This document shows, one piece after another, positions 1-6,381 of a stretch of DNA of 9,002 nucleotides. Numbering within the stretch: the stretch's first letter is position 1; each line of letters starts with the position of its first letter. Made by a program: the position numbers and the translations under genes. Origin of the DNA: Desulfobacula sp. (lineage in GTDB: Bacteria > Desulfobacterota > Desulfobacteria > Desulfobacterales > Desulfobacteraceae); contig JAGLNZ010000015.1 in NCBI GenBank assembly GCA_023139225.1, positions 1 to 9,002 on the forward strand, in the 5' to 3' direction. The notes under the pieces are model-generated. The model ran no database searches, was not told the DNA's origin, and saw only the letters and a program-made list of their open reading frames with translations.

Positions 1-329
1 ACCCTGTCATAGCCGGACAACTCTTGTATCAGACCATTTTCAATGGATTGTTTCACAAGTTTATTGGGTACCAGGGTATTAATGCCGATCATTGTTTCCG
101 GCACTTTAATCAATTCCCAGGTATGTTTGTACTTTCTTTTAGGATTATCGCTCACTGACAACCAGACCTGTGATCCCGGGATGGCACACCCTTTCATAGA
201 CCCCGAGTTCGGGCAGTGGGCCGTCACCTTTTCACCTGTATCCAACTCTATATCGGCAAGAAACCGTTTATACCGCTTTATTAACCTCCCCTCAATTAAC
301 GGCGGCAATCCAAACCCCTGGTATTTCAC
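1..329 (-). CDS. sfsA: SfsA (sugar fermentation stimulation protein A) family protein, 5' part only
   Basis: The minus strand encodes 109 codons from a GTG at 329 before the window edge cuts the gene; full-length SfsA is about 230-240 residues, so roughly half is missing. The frame contains the family's N-terminal pattern: [14 protein letters not shown] (about residues 16-29), [11 protein letters not shown] (38-48), then [14 protein letters not shown] (60-73) and a terminal ELSGY. These match my recollection of E. coli SfsA closely. The GTG was chosen because AAAGGA sits about 7 nt upstream, whereas the ATGs just above it lead straight to a stop. SfsA is known as a DNA-binding protein that raises maltose-gene expression in E. 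coli when overproduced; its physiological role is unclear. The gene starts 19 bp after the stop of the DUF2400 gene, so the two are probably co-transcribed. Family assignment is firm; function in this organism is not. Confidence 0.93.
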   Translation of the reverse strand, partial: MKYQGFGLPPLIEGRLIKRYKRFLADIELDTGEKVTAHCPNSGSMKGCAIPGSQVWLSVSDNPKRKYKHTWELIKVPETMIGINTLVPNKLVKQSIENGLIQELSGYDR

Positions 330-348
330 ATCATCATCCTTTTATTTT

Positions 349-1146
349 TCAACCATAAATAAAACGGGTCAAATGATCCATGCTTAACCCTTTCCTTATA
401 CCAAACCGGGTCAAACAAAAATCATATTTGACCGGATCTTCCCTTAACGCCTTTTTAAACCCCCGGGTAATTTCAAGTGCTGTTTTCATATCCAGACTCT
501 TTCTTCGGGTAAACTCAAGCATCATCCCTACCTTGTACATATGTGTATCCAGAGGAATGATCAGCTGATAAGGGCTTACCTTTTCCCAACCTCCCGGATC
601 AACCAAATCTTTTCGTACCATCCACCGTAAAAAAAGAAGGCTTCTTTTGCAGGCACTCTTCTTTTGCGGGTCTGCCACAAGATGTCCGATCTCTTTATTT
701 TTGCAAATCTGCTTGGAAAAAAAGACAAGTCCCGGCAAAATAGTCTCATCTTTATGTGTCCATCCTGAATAAAAACAGTTTTCAAGGGATGAAAACCGAT
801 TTAAAACCTCCCTGATACCTAATAAGAGGCTGGCCAGGTGAACATCACTTGCAAACCTGTATCGAAACCCTTTAAAATCATTTGCAATGTCTTTCTTTGT
901 CCGGGTCATGAGATAATCAAAAGGAGTGGGCTCAAGTTTTTCAAGGATGCGGCCCACGGTTTTCATAATTTGTTCAACCCGGCCATAGGCAAAACAGGCC
1001 GCAATAAAGCCTGCTATCTCCCGGTTTTTCTTTTCAGGATAATCATAGAGAAATAAAAGCGGATCAGGGTCTACATATTCCCTTTTATTATACCTTGAAT
1101 AGATACGTTCCAGTTTGTCCTTTAAATGGGTCATTACAATACTCAC
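349..1146 (-). CDS. TIGR02757 / DUF2400 family protein
   Basis: This is a 265-residue soluble protein of normal length for the DUF2400 family, whose function is not established. Recognisable conserved blocks are FIAACFAYGRVEQI (about 47-60), FRYRFASDVHLASLL (94-108), LLFLRWMVRKDLVDPGGW (170-187), LIIPLDTHMYKVG (195-207) and DPVKYDFCLTRFGI (237-250). The block around D200 and H202 resembles the Asp-containing motif of HhH-GPD DNA glycosylases. A distant link to that superfamily is my inference, not an established assignment. The start may be GTG at 1146 or ATG at 1134; neither has a strong Shine-Dalgarno (AGGTG lies just before the GTG). The gene is followed after 19 bp by sfsA, suggesting a two-gene operon. 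There is no signal peptide or membrane segment, so it is expected in the cytoplasm. Confidence 0.88.
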   Translation of the reverse strand: MSIVMTHLKDKLERIYSRYNKREYVDPDPLLFLYDYPEKKNREIAGFIAACFAYGRVEQIMKTVGRILEKLEPTPFDYLMTRTKKDIANDFKGFRYRFASDVHLASLLLGIREVLNRFSSLENCFYSGWTHKDETILPGLVFFSKQICKNKEIGHLVADPQKKSACKRSLLFLRWMVRKDLVDPGGWEKVSPYQLIIPLDTHMYKVGMMLEFTRRKSLDMKTALEITRGFKKALREDPVKYDFCLTRFGIRKGLSMDHLTRFIYG

Positions 1147-1319
1147 ACCTGATGCCTAAATGTCGCAATTTTTTTATCTCATGACATATAAGCAAGCAAG
1201 TACAGGGCCAAACAATTAGTCCTGGCTATATTAATTTTAAAATTGATCCTGAATCAGGCTTGAACCATTGAAAAATCCGACAAACTTTCCTTAAGAGTCT
1301 TACTCGATGAACCAGCCGC

Positions 1320-1691
1320 TCATCTCGTCTGCGGCAGGTTGCGCATCTGGGCCTGGTTCATCGCCCCGCGCCGGACATTCAGCCGCGACCCGTTCTGCAA
1401 GGTGAACGACCCGTTGGCCAGAGTGCGTTTCCCATTTTTCCCGACCAGAAACCAGGCTTGTTTGCCGCCCTGTAAGCCCTGCTGCAACTTTCGGCCATCC
1501 TTGAGCATCACGGTGTTTACCCCTGCCGACTTTCTCATGGTCCGTTCCATGGGATTGGGCTTTGACATGGGGTTGGGTCGGGCCTGGAGGACTTCTTCTT
1601 CCTCTTCCTCCTGAGCAAAACAAGCCACTGACGGAAAAATAACGGAAAGAAAAAATACTGATAGAATAACGAAACATACCCTTTTAGTCAT
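1320..1691 (-). CDS. Small exported hypothetical protein with poly-Glu run
   Basis: I do not recognise a named family. The 123-residue product starts with a clear export signal: basic MTKR, a hydrophobic core at about residues 5-23, then ACFA followed by Q27. Cleavage after A26 would give a mature protein of about 97 residues. Cys24 preceded by S-V-A is a poor lipobox, so a lipoprotein is possible but less likely. The mature part begins with six glutamates (28-33). Two similar RPNPM/KPNPM units follow, and then a basic, Gly/Asn-rich stretch with repeated short 'K-D-G' and 'N-G-S' turns (about 63-107). That pattern recalls small periplasmic DUF6799-like proteins, but this is only a loose resemblance. 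The coding part is visibly richer in GC than the flanks. GAGAG about 8 nt before the ATG serves as ribosome site. An overlapping frame (1300-1677, same strand) lacks a signal peptide and a plausible composition, and was discarded. Confidence 0.72.
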   Translation of the reverse strand: MTKRVCFVILSVFFLSVIFPSVACFAQEEEEEEVLQARPNPMSKPNPMERTMRKSAGVNTVMLKDGRKLQQGLQGGKQAWFLVGKNGKRTLANGSFTLQNGSRLNVRRGAMNQAQMRNLPQTR

Positions 1692-1750
1692 AATTAAACT
1701 CTCTTTTTTTAAGAATCCAAATTTCCCCGATATATTTTTAATTGTAACAG

Positions 1751-1778
1751 ATTATGTTAAAATGTAAATATTGTACAA
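1751..1778 (-). promoter_or_regulatory. Candidate sigma70 promoter for the exported protein gene
   Basis: Read on the minus strand, TTGTAC (1778-1773) and CATAAT (1756-1751) are separated by 16 bp. They match the -35 and -10 consensus at 4 and 5 of 6 positions. Transcription would begin near 1744, about 52 nt before the ATG at 1691. The -35 lies inside a near-perfect 16-nt palindrome (1767-1782, core TTGTACAA), which could be a regulator site. AT-rich DNA gives such matches by chance, so this is only a candidate. Confidence 0.4.
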
Positions 1779-1849
1779 AATTAAGATCAGGGCAATCGTA
1801 TGTAAGATAAAAAATTACTGATGTAAAAAGTAATTTCACTTCACCTCAT

Positions 1850-2029
1850 ATACTTTATATCTGCCTATATTTAAAAAATGATAAAGATGTGGTTGATGAA
1901 ATAATTTTCAGAACAGACAATCTTAGAAACAGACTGATGCTTGAATTAATGGCAAGAGGCGGTATGAGAATTGGTGAAGTCTTGAAACTAACATCTCAGG
2001 ATACAGTTTTTTCCTTTTATCAAAATTAA
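1850..2029 (+). pseudogene. Tyrosine recombinase (integrase) fragment
   Basis: The plus-strand frame ending at TAA 2027-2029 reads DVVDEIIFRTDNLRNRLM followed by LELMARGGMRIGEVLKLTSQD. This is the start of the catalytic domain of phage-type integrases, including the first catalytic Arg in the G-M-R-I-G-E motif. Similarity stops at about 2002, and the remaining codons to the stop are not integrase-like. The downstream catalytic His-x-x-Arg and Tyr are absent, as is the N-terminal DNA-binding domain: the same frame upstream is short (stop at 1808) and not convincing. It is therefore a non-functional remnant. The break coincides with the edge of the transposase fragment on the opposite strand, suggesting one element disrupted the other. 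Confidence 0.75.
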
Positions 2030-2313
2030 AAAGGCCACCACTATAAAAAATATCTATATATTCAGCCATCTCCGAAAGAGACCGGATACCTCCTACAGGT
2101 GTTTGATCTTCAACCCCTGTAAGTTCCTCTATGGGGAGGTTTGTTCAGAGTTTGGGAGTAATCATAATCGCTTAACACTTCATTCCCGACTTGTTTGATC
2201 AATTCCTTTTTGGATTTCTTTTTCATTTTTTTCCAGTACGGATGATTATATTTCAATTGCTTTTTGATTAACCGCCTGATATTTTTTATGTGCAAATTTT
2301 TCTGTAATTTCAA
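2003..2313 (-). pseudogene. Frameshifted N-terminal transposase fragment
   Basis: On the minus strand, codons from about 2313 to 2140 encode a very basic segment (IRRLIKKQLKYNHPYWKKMK, then KKSKKELIKQVGNEVLSDYDY). This frame ends at a TGA near 2110. A neighbouring minus-strand frame picks up at about 2140 and reads EELTGVEDQTPVGGIRSLSE then MAEYIDIFYSGGLFNF. Together they look like the N-terminal region of a transposase group I recall from deltaproteobacteria, with a basic helical part, the Asp-Tyr-Asp segment and then an 'E-L-x-G-x-E-x-Q-x-P' block. The join requires a one-base frameshift near 2138-2142. Nothing of the catalytic domain follows, because the sequence runs into the integrase remnant. 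The apparent start would be TTG at 2313. The exact IS family is uncertain. Confidence 0.55.
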
Positions 2314-2323
2314 CTACTTATAA

Positions 2324-2470
2324 TTACTTAATTATCCCGTGAATGGATACAATAAATCAGCTTTTCTTGAAAGTTTCAGATCGTTTTATGCGGCCCTGTA
2401 CACAGAGGTCAGGGCATTTGGAATTTTCGGTCAGGCACTGATTACGAAAATGCTATGGAATTTAGTATAA
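2324..2470 (+). other. Short unassigned open frame, possible gene remnant
   Basis: Between TAA at 2321 and TAA at 2468 there is a 48-codon open frame with a possible GTG at 2339. From it the product includes NKSAFLESFRSFYAALYTEV and then RAFGIFGQALITKMLWNLV. The composition is protein-like, more so than the AT-rich surroundings, but I do not recognise it and there is no Shine-Dalgarno before the GTG. It may be another piece of the mobile-element debris or chance. Confidence 0.2.
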
Positions 2471-2527
2471 ATTTGTGCTTTATTGGTTTTAAGTTTGGGT
2501 GGAGTCAATAATTTATTACAAAACTTA

Positions 2528-2555
2528 TTCATGGTCTTTCTCAAGTTTTTATAAT
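2528..2555 (+). promoter_or_regulatory. Candidate promoter of the histidine kinase gene
   Basis: A perfect TATAAT lies at 2550-2555 with a weak TTCATG (3 of 6 matches) at 2528-2533, spacing 16 bp. Transcription would start near 2562, about 27 nt before the ATG at 2589. This position agrees with that start codon and would exclude the upstream GTG at 2499. The region is AT-rich, so the -10 alone is modest evidence. Confidence 0.35.
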
Positions 2556-2588
2556 TTGTTTACTTTTTTATGCAATCACAAGGTTAAA

Positions 2589-4247
2589 ATGATCTTAATA
2601 AATATCGAAAAAATCAAACAGACCCTTGCTGCAGACCAAACAGGAAAACTGTACACTTTTTTCAACAAATGCAAAGAACAGTTGAGAACCCTGCTGATTT
2701 CATCTCTGGGAAAAGAACCGATAACACCATATCGCACGCACCTTTTGAAGCATCCTGATGGGCAGCAACGAATAAATACCTACCTTAATAATTTTGAGAA
2801 AGCGCTCAAAGGAGATGTTGATATTTTTATGGAAGATATGAAACAGATCGGTATAATTCGGGCATTGGAGGGCTTTCATTTGAATGATGTTTTCGGTTAC
2901 ACAGTGGCATTCAAGGAAGCGTTATGGCAGAGCGTTATTGACTACAACCTGAGTACAGATCAGGAAAATAAAAAACTCAACGACAATGATATTTTCGCCA
3001 TTCATGGACTCCTCGACTGTTCTTACTACCTGCTGTCGCTTTCCTTTTTCAAAAACCGGAATGAAATCATCAAGCGCCACCGGAATCAGATTCAAGGTAT
3101 GCAAGAATATACAGTCAGGATGATATCTATCTTTGATAAGGAAAAAATCTGGGCAGATGTAACCCAGGGAGTGTTCGATATTTACGGTCTCTATGGAACG
3201 ATTTTGTTTTTTGATCAGCAGAAAGAGAATCTTCGTATTAGAAGAATTATCGGGCTTCAAATCTCCCACGACACATTAAAGAAGATAGCCCGGGATATGC
3301 TCCTTTCCCCCAGACCCCTTGGCATAGACGAAAATAACGTTTGCCTGGATCTGAATTCCAAAAAAGTACAAAACGAACATTTTAAACTCATTTGCGCCCC
3401 AATCAAAGGGCGTACCTCCCGACTGGCGGCAATACTTCTTGCTCACAATCAGGGAAATACTTTTTATTTTTCCAAATTTGAAAGAAGTCTTTTTCTTCAG
3501 TTTTCATACTTTACCAGCGCAGTTTTCGCAAACTGCCACATGGTTTCTGAAATAGCCCAAAAAAAAGAAGACCTGACCGAACTTACCGGAAAACTGATCT
3601 CCATTCAGGAAGAGGAAAGAAAAAAAATCGCAGCCGATATTCACGACATTTTGACCCAGGCCCTTACCGGGATCGGATATAAGGCTCTTTATTGTATGGA
3701 AATAACTGATAAAAACCCAGACATATTAAAACAGGAATTAAATGATCTTACAATAAATATCAATAAAGCTCTGCAGCAATCACGACAAATTATCTGCAAT
3801 CTTCATCCCCGTATACTTGATGACATCGGAATAGTGCCGGCGATTAGACAACTCACCAACGATTGCAGTGCAAAATTCAATCTAAAAATAAATTTTTTCT
3901 ATCCCCCATGTTTGAATGTCGGTCCTGAAAAGGGTATCGCAATTTTTCGAATACTTCAGGAAGCCCTGAATAACATTGCCAGGCATGCAAAAGCGCAGAC
4001 TGTTGATATCATGATATCCATAACAACGAACCATTTTATAGAACTTGAGATCCGGGACAATGGCCGGGGTTTTAATCCAAATAGAATGCAAAAATCCGGA
4101 AAAAATTCCGGTATGGGACTTCTGATTATGAAAGAGAGAGCGGAAGACTTAGGGGGAACATTCAATCTGAATTCCATTCCCCAACAGGGTAGTCAAATCA
4201 ACGTATCAATACCTTGCAGGAGCTTTATACATGGAATCGAAAATTAA
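2589..4247 (+). CDS. NarX/DegS-type sensor histidine kinase, soluble, GAF-containing
   Basis: The product is 552 residues from ATG 2589, preferred because AAGG lies 5 nt upstream; the frame stays open back to a GTG at 2499 that has no ribosome site. No transmembrane segment is visible, so this is a cytoplasmic sensor. Residues 1-175 are an all-helical-looking module resembling N-terminal RsbR/RsbRD-type sensor domains (weak inference). Residues about 178-335 look like a GAF domain. A coiled-coil linker leads to the HisKA_3 dimerisation box, with phospho-acceptor His352 in AADIHDILTQ. The HATPase domain has the N box EALNNIARHA (458-467), G1 DNGRGF (490-495) and G2 GMGLLIMKERAEDLGG (508-523), all intact. 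It should autophosphorylate and pass phosphate to the overlapping response regulator. The ligand is unknown; the downstream TRAP genes suggest a carboxylate or related compound. Confidence 0.9.
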   Translation: MILINIEKIKQTLAADQTGKLYTFFNKCKEQLRTLLISSLGKEPITPYRTHLLKHPDGQQRINTYLNNFEKALKGDVDIFMEDMKQIGIIRALEGFHLNDVFGYTVAFKEALWQSVIDYNLSTDQENKKLNDNDIFAIHGLLDCSYYLLSLSFFKNRNEIIKRHRNQIQGMQEYTVRMISIFDKEKIWADVTQGVFDIYGLYGTILFFDQQKENLRIRRIIGLQISHDTLKKIARDMLLSPRPLGIDENNVCLDLNSKKVQNEHFKLICAPIKGRTSRLAAILLAHNQGNTFYFSKFERSLFLQFSYFTSAVFANCHMVSEIAQKKEDLTELTGKLISIQEEERKKIAADIHDILTQALTGIGYKALYCMEITDKNPDILKQELNDLTININKALQQSRQIICNLHPRILDDIGIVPAIRQLTNDCSAKFNLKINFFYPPCLNVGPEKGIAIFRILQEALNNIARHAKAQTVDIMISITTNHFIELEIRDNGRGFNPNRMQKSGKNSGMGLLIMKERAEDLGGTFNLNSIPQQGSQINVSIPCRSFIHGIEN

Positions 4248-4893
4248 GGTCATGGTGGTCGACGACCACGCTATTGTACGGGAGGGGCTGACGTCACTCC
4301 TTGGACTAGATGAAAAGCTTCATGTTGTAGCAGAAGCATCATCCAGCATGGAATGCCTTGACAAGATTGATAAACACATGTTCGATATAATACTGATGGA
4401 TTTAAAAATGCCCGGCATCAGCGGCATAGAGGCTACGCGACTGATCAAAGAGCGTCATCCAGAAATCAAGGTTATTCTGTTGACCAACTATGATGATGAG
4501 GCCTATGTAATGGAGGCAATCAAAAGCGGTGCAGACGGGTATGTGCTCAAGGATGTTAAGCAAGGAGACTTGATACAGATTATTCACAAAATTTTTCAAA
4601 ACCAGGCTTTTATTGATCCCAATGTAACCCGTAAAATGTTTAGCCAGCTTAAAAAATCCACTTTATCATGTGAAGACACCGAAAAACGCCAGGCTTTGTC
4701 CCACCGGGAGCTTCAGATTATTGTCCTGCTTGTGGAAGGCAAATCTAACAAGGAAATTGCCCAGACGATACATATTTCTCCGGACACTGTAAAATCCCAT
4801 CTAAAAAACATTTATCGAAAACTTGGAGTTCACAACCGTTCCCAGGCAGCAAAGGTTTCTATCCAGGAAGGTATTGTACATCTGACACGGTGA
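4231..4893 (+). CDS. NarL/FixJ-type response regulator (REC + LuxR HTH)
   Basis: This 220-residue protein has a receiver domain with acidic pair D11-D12, phospho-acceptor D57 in ILMDLKMPG, T85 and K107, all canonical. After a linker, a LuxR-type helix-turn-helix spans about residues 156-215 (LSHRELQII, then SNKEIAQTIHISPDTVKSHL and KNIYRKLGVHNR). Its ATG lies inside the kinase gene and the two overlap by 17 bp. AGGAG sits 8 nt upstream, so translation is probably coupled and the two proteins are a cognate pair. It should bind DNA as a phosphorylated dimer and activate transcription. The TRAP operon 200 bp downstream is the obvious candidate target, but that is inferred from proximity only. 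Confidence 0.95.
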   Translation: MESKIKVMVVDDHAIVREGLTSLLGLDEKLHVVAEASSSMECLDKIDKHMFDIILMDLKMPGISGIEATRLIKERHPEIKVILLTNYDDEAYVMEAIKSGADGYVLKDVKQGDLIQIIHKIFQNQAFIDPNVTRKMFSQLKKSTLSCEDTEKRQALSHRELQIIVLLVEGKSNKEIAQTIHISPDTVKSHLKNIYRKLGVHNRSQAAKVSIQEGIVHLTR

Positions 4894-4959
4894 TGCCTCA
4901 ACACAACTACCTTTAAAATCTATTTTTACTTTCCTTTAAAAATTAAAAAAAGCTATTTT

Positions 4960-5004
4960 CCCCCTTTTGGGTGATTCTATTTCACCCGAAAGGGGGATTT
5001 TTTT
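4960..5004 (+). terminator. Strong intrinsic terminator after the two-component genes
   Basis: Left arm 4960-4974 and right arm 4982-4996 form a 15-bp stem with a single T-G wobble and a 7-nt loop. Seven T (4998-5004) and a second T run follow. It lies 67 bp after the response regulator stop and separates that unit from the TRAP operon, which must therefore have its own promoter or depend on read-through. Confidence 0.92.
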
Positions 5005-5014
5005 CTTTTTTTTT

Positions 5015-5040
5015 TACTGATATTTAGAAATACAGGTCAG
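5015..5040 (+). promoter_or_regulatory. Possible operator region upstream of dctP
   Basis: Between the terminator and dctP lies TATTT-AG-AAATA (5021-5032), a perfect 5-bp inverted repeat. It is flanked by CTGA (5017-5020) and TCAG (5037-5040), which are also inverted. TACTGAT at 5015-5021 fits the loose heptamer bound by NarL-type regulators. No good sigma70 -35/-10 pair is visible in 5005-5090, as would be expected for an activator-dependent promoter. The short arms make this speculative. Confidence 0.22.
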
Positions 5041-5093
5041 AAGCTTTGTTATAGAAAGATTGGCATTCAGTAACGCAAAAAAGGAGAAAAGGC

Positions 5094-6236
5094 ATGAAAA
5101 AAAGTACCGAAGGAAAAAGTGTTTCTCGCCGCGAATTTCTGAAAGGCACAGTTCTTGGAGGTGCCGCTGTCGGAGCATCCCTGATGTTGATGCCGGGGTT
5201 GCAGCCAGCCCAGGCTGCTAAAAAAGGAGTCTGGACACTTAAATATGACTGTTACATAGGACCGACCGCTGAGACTGCACAGCTAGACAACTGGTTTCTG
5301 GATGAACTTGAAAAACGAAGCAACGGCAAAATTAAAATCAAGAAGTTCTGGTCAGGATCACTTCACAAAGTTGGCCAGCATTTACCGGCTATCAGAGACG
5401 GGCTATCTGAAATTTCAATGATCAGCTTTGGCTATTACCCTGCTGATGTCCCACTCAGCAGAGGGCTTGAGTGGTATTACCGTGGTTGCGATCATGCAGA
5501 TTCCCTGCTCTATGTTTGCCGGGATATGTATAATAGTACACCGGAACTTCGCAAGGAATGGGAAGACAGGAACAACGCCAAAGTTCTCTATTTTACCAAT
5601 TGGAGCTATTGCCCGTTTATTATGAAGGAACCTCTTCCCAACATTGAAGCACTGAAAGGCAAAAAAGTGCGTGGATATGGAATCGGTGCTGATACCGTTA
5701 ACCGGTTGGGCGGCCGTGGCATGCCGATTGTGGCAGGCGAAGTTTATACCTCGCTTGAAAGAGGTATTCTGGACGGAGCATTCGCTTTTGCATTTATCAC
5801 CGCCGAAAAAATGAAGTTGCACGAACAGGCACCCTATATCATAGAAGGAGGCGCAGGCGGACATGCACCCACAACGATTGTTTTAAACCGTAATATCTGG
5901 CGTTCCCTTCCCGATGACCTCAAAGAAGTTATCAACGGCACGGTGAAAGATCTATACGACTGGAAATATCTTGACCTGTACTCAAAACTTACAGAGGAAA
6001 GTGTTGATAAAATGGTTAAGGCCGGTGCTAAATTCTCCACCTGGTCTGATTCTGAAATCAAAAAGGCACAAAAAGCGGTTCAACCTGACCAAATTGATAT
6101 GTGGGTGGAAAAAATTGCAAAATCGCTCAACTTTGACGGTGTGGGCTTCCAGAAAAAGGTAGAGGCACTGATTAATAAACATGAACCCGGCAAATTAAAA
6201 ACTCCATGGGAAGTCTATAAGGCAAAATATATGTAG
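5094..6236 (+). CDS. dctP: TRAP transporter substrate-binding protein, Tat-exported (DctP family)
   Basis: The 380-residue protein begins with a textbook twin-arginine signal: SRREFLKG with R12-R13, a Gly/Ala-rich hydrophobic stretch (about 19-33), and PAQA with cleavage after A41. It should thus be folded in the cytoplasm and exported to the periplasm. The mature part matches the DctP family. R193 in GKKVRGYG is at the place of the conserved carboxylate-binding arginine, and GEVYTSLERGILDGA is the usual segment after it. Family members capture an organic anion in the periplasm and deliver it to the DctQM membrane proteins. The N-terminal half is rich in Trp, Tyr and Cys and unlike the classical C4-dicarboxylate binders I know, so the substrate should not be assumed to be a dicarboxylate. 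AGGAG lies 7 nt before the ATG. It is the first gene of the operon. Confidence 0.93.
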   Translation: MKKSTEGKSVSRREFLKGTVLGGAAVGASLMLMPGLQPAQAAKKGVWTLKYDCYIGPTAETAQLDNWFLDELEKRSNGKIKIKKFWSGSLHKVGQHLPAIRDGLSEISMISFGYYPADVPLSRGLEWYYRGCDHADSLLYVCRDMYNSTPELRKEWEDRNNAKVLYFTNWSYCPFIMKEPLPNIEALKGKKVRGYGIGADTVNRLGGRGMPIVAGEVYTSLERGILDGAFAFAFITAEKMKLHEQAPYIIEGGAGGHAPTTIVLNRNIWRSLPDDLKEVINGTVKDLYDWKYLDLYSKLTEESVDKMVKAGAKFSTWSDSEIKKAQKAVQPDQIDMWVEKIAKSLNFDGVGFQKKVEALINKHEPGKLKTPWEVYKAKYM

Positions 6237-6239
6237 ATC

Positions 6240-6257
6240 TTGAAGACAAGGCTTCAA
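6240..6257 (+). repeat. Small inverted repeat directly after dctP
   Basis: TTGAAG (6240-6245) and CTTCAA (6252-6257) form a perfect 6-bp stem with a 6-nt loop, 4 nt after the dctP stop. No T run follows, so it is not an intrinsic terminator. Together with the larger stem downstream it could protect the 3' end of a dctP-only transcript. Confidence 0.4.
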
Positions 6258-6286
6258 AGTGTGGCCCCGACACAGCAGATTCCCGA

Positions 6287-6330
6287 AATCATCTGCCTGA
6301 ATATTAAATAAAACATCCGGGCAGATGATT
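6287..6330 (+). repeat. Stem-loop in the dctP-dctQ spacer
   Basis: AATCATCTGCC (6287-6297) is perfectly inverted at 6320-6330. The stem extends to 13 bp by a T-G and a G-C pair (6298-6299 with 6318-6319), leaving an 18-nt AT-rich loop. The T content after it is poor, so full termination is unlikely. In TRAP operons the binding protein is needed in excess over the membrane subunits, and a processing or attenuating hairpin here would fit that need; this role is inferred. Confidence 0.6.
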
Positions 6331-6381
6331 CATCGTTTCATTTATGCTGAATCTTGAAATATAAAGGATACTAAGTCAACA

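Larger units (their letters stand above)
1692..2588. other. Gene-poor interval with mobile-element debris
   Basis: This stretch of almost 0.9 kb contains no intact gene. From left to right I see the promoter candidate of the minus-strand exported protein, and AT-rich DNA with no feature up to about 1850. Next come a tyrosine recombinase fragment on the plus strand, a frameshifted transposase fragment on the minus strand, and a short unassigned open frame (2324-2470). The last part is the promoter and leader of the histidine kinase. No complete insertion-sequence ends or target duplications could be found by eye. Confidence 0.7.

Noticed and set aside
43..387. Plus-strand open frame of 114 codons
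   Set aside because: It is antisense to sfsA and the end of the DUF2400 gene, both of which have clear family motifs.
1248..1258. CCTGA-A-TCAGG inverted repeat between the DUF2400 and exported-protein genes
   Set aside because: The arms are 5 bp with a one-base centre, it cannot fold as a hairpin and no T run follows, so neither a terminator nor an operator is supported.
1300..1677. Alternative minus-strand frame over the small exported protein
   Set aside because: It overlaps almost completely with 1320-1691 but lacks its clean signal peptide, and its composition (Arg/His/Gly/Pro-rich) is typical of an out-of-frame GC-rich reading.
2499..2588. N-terminal extension of the kinase from GTG 2499
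   Set aside because: There is no ribosome site at the GTG and the added 30 residues are aromatic and low-complexity. A TATAAT lies within the stretch, and ATG 2589 has a proper Shine-Dalgarno.
2922..3269. Minus-strand open frame inside the kinase gene
   Set aside because: It is the shadow of an intact histidine kinase, with no recognisable motif.
5071..5086. Sigma54-like TGGCAT...CGC before dctP
   Set aside because: The GG-to-GC distance is 11 instead of 10 nt, and the element would place the transcript start at or after the ribosome site.
5415..5864. 149-codon minus-strand frame inside dctP
   Set aside because: It is antisense to a well-supported binding-protein gene and has no ribosome site or family match that I can see.
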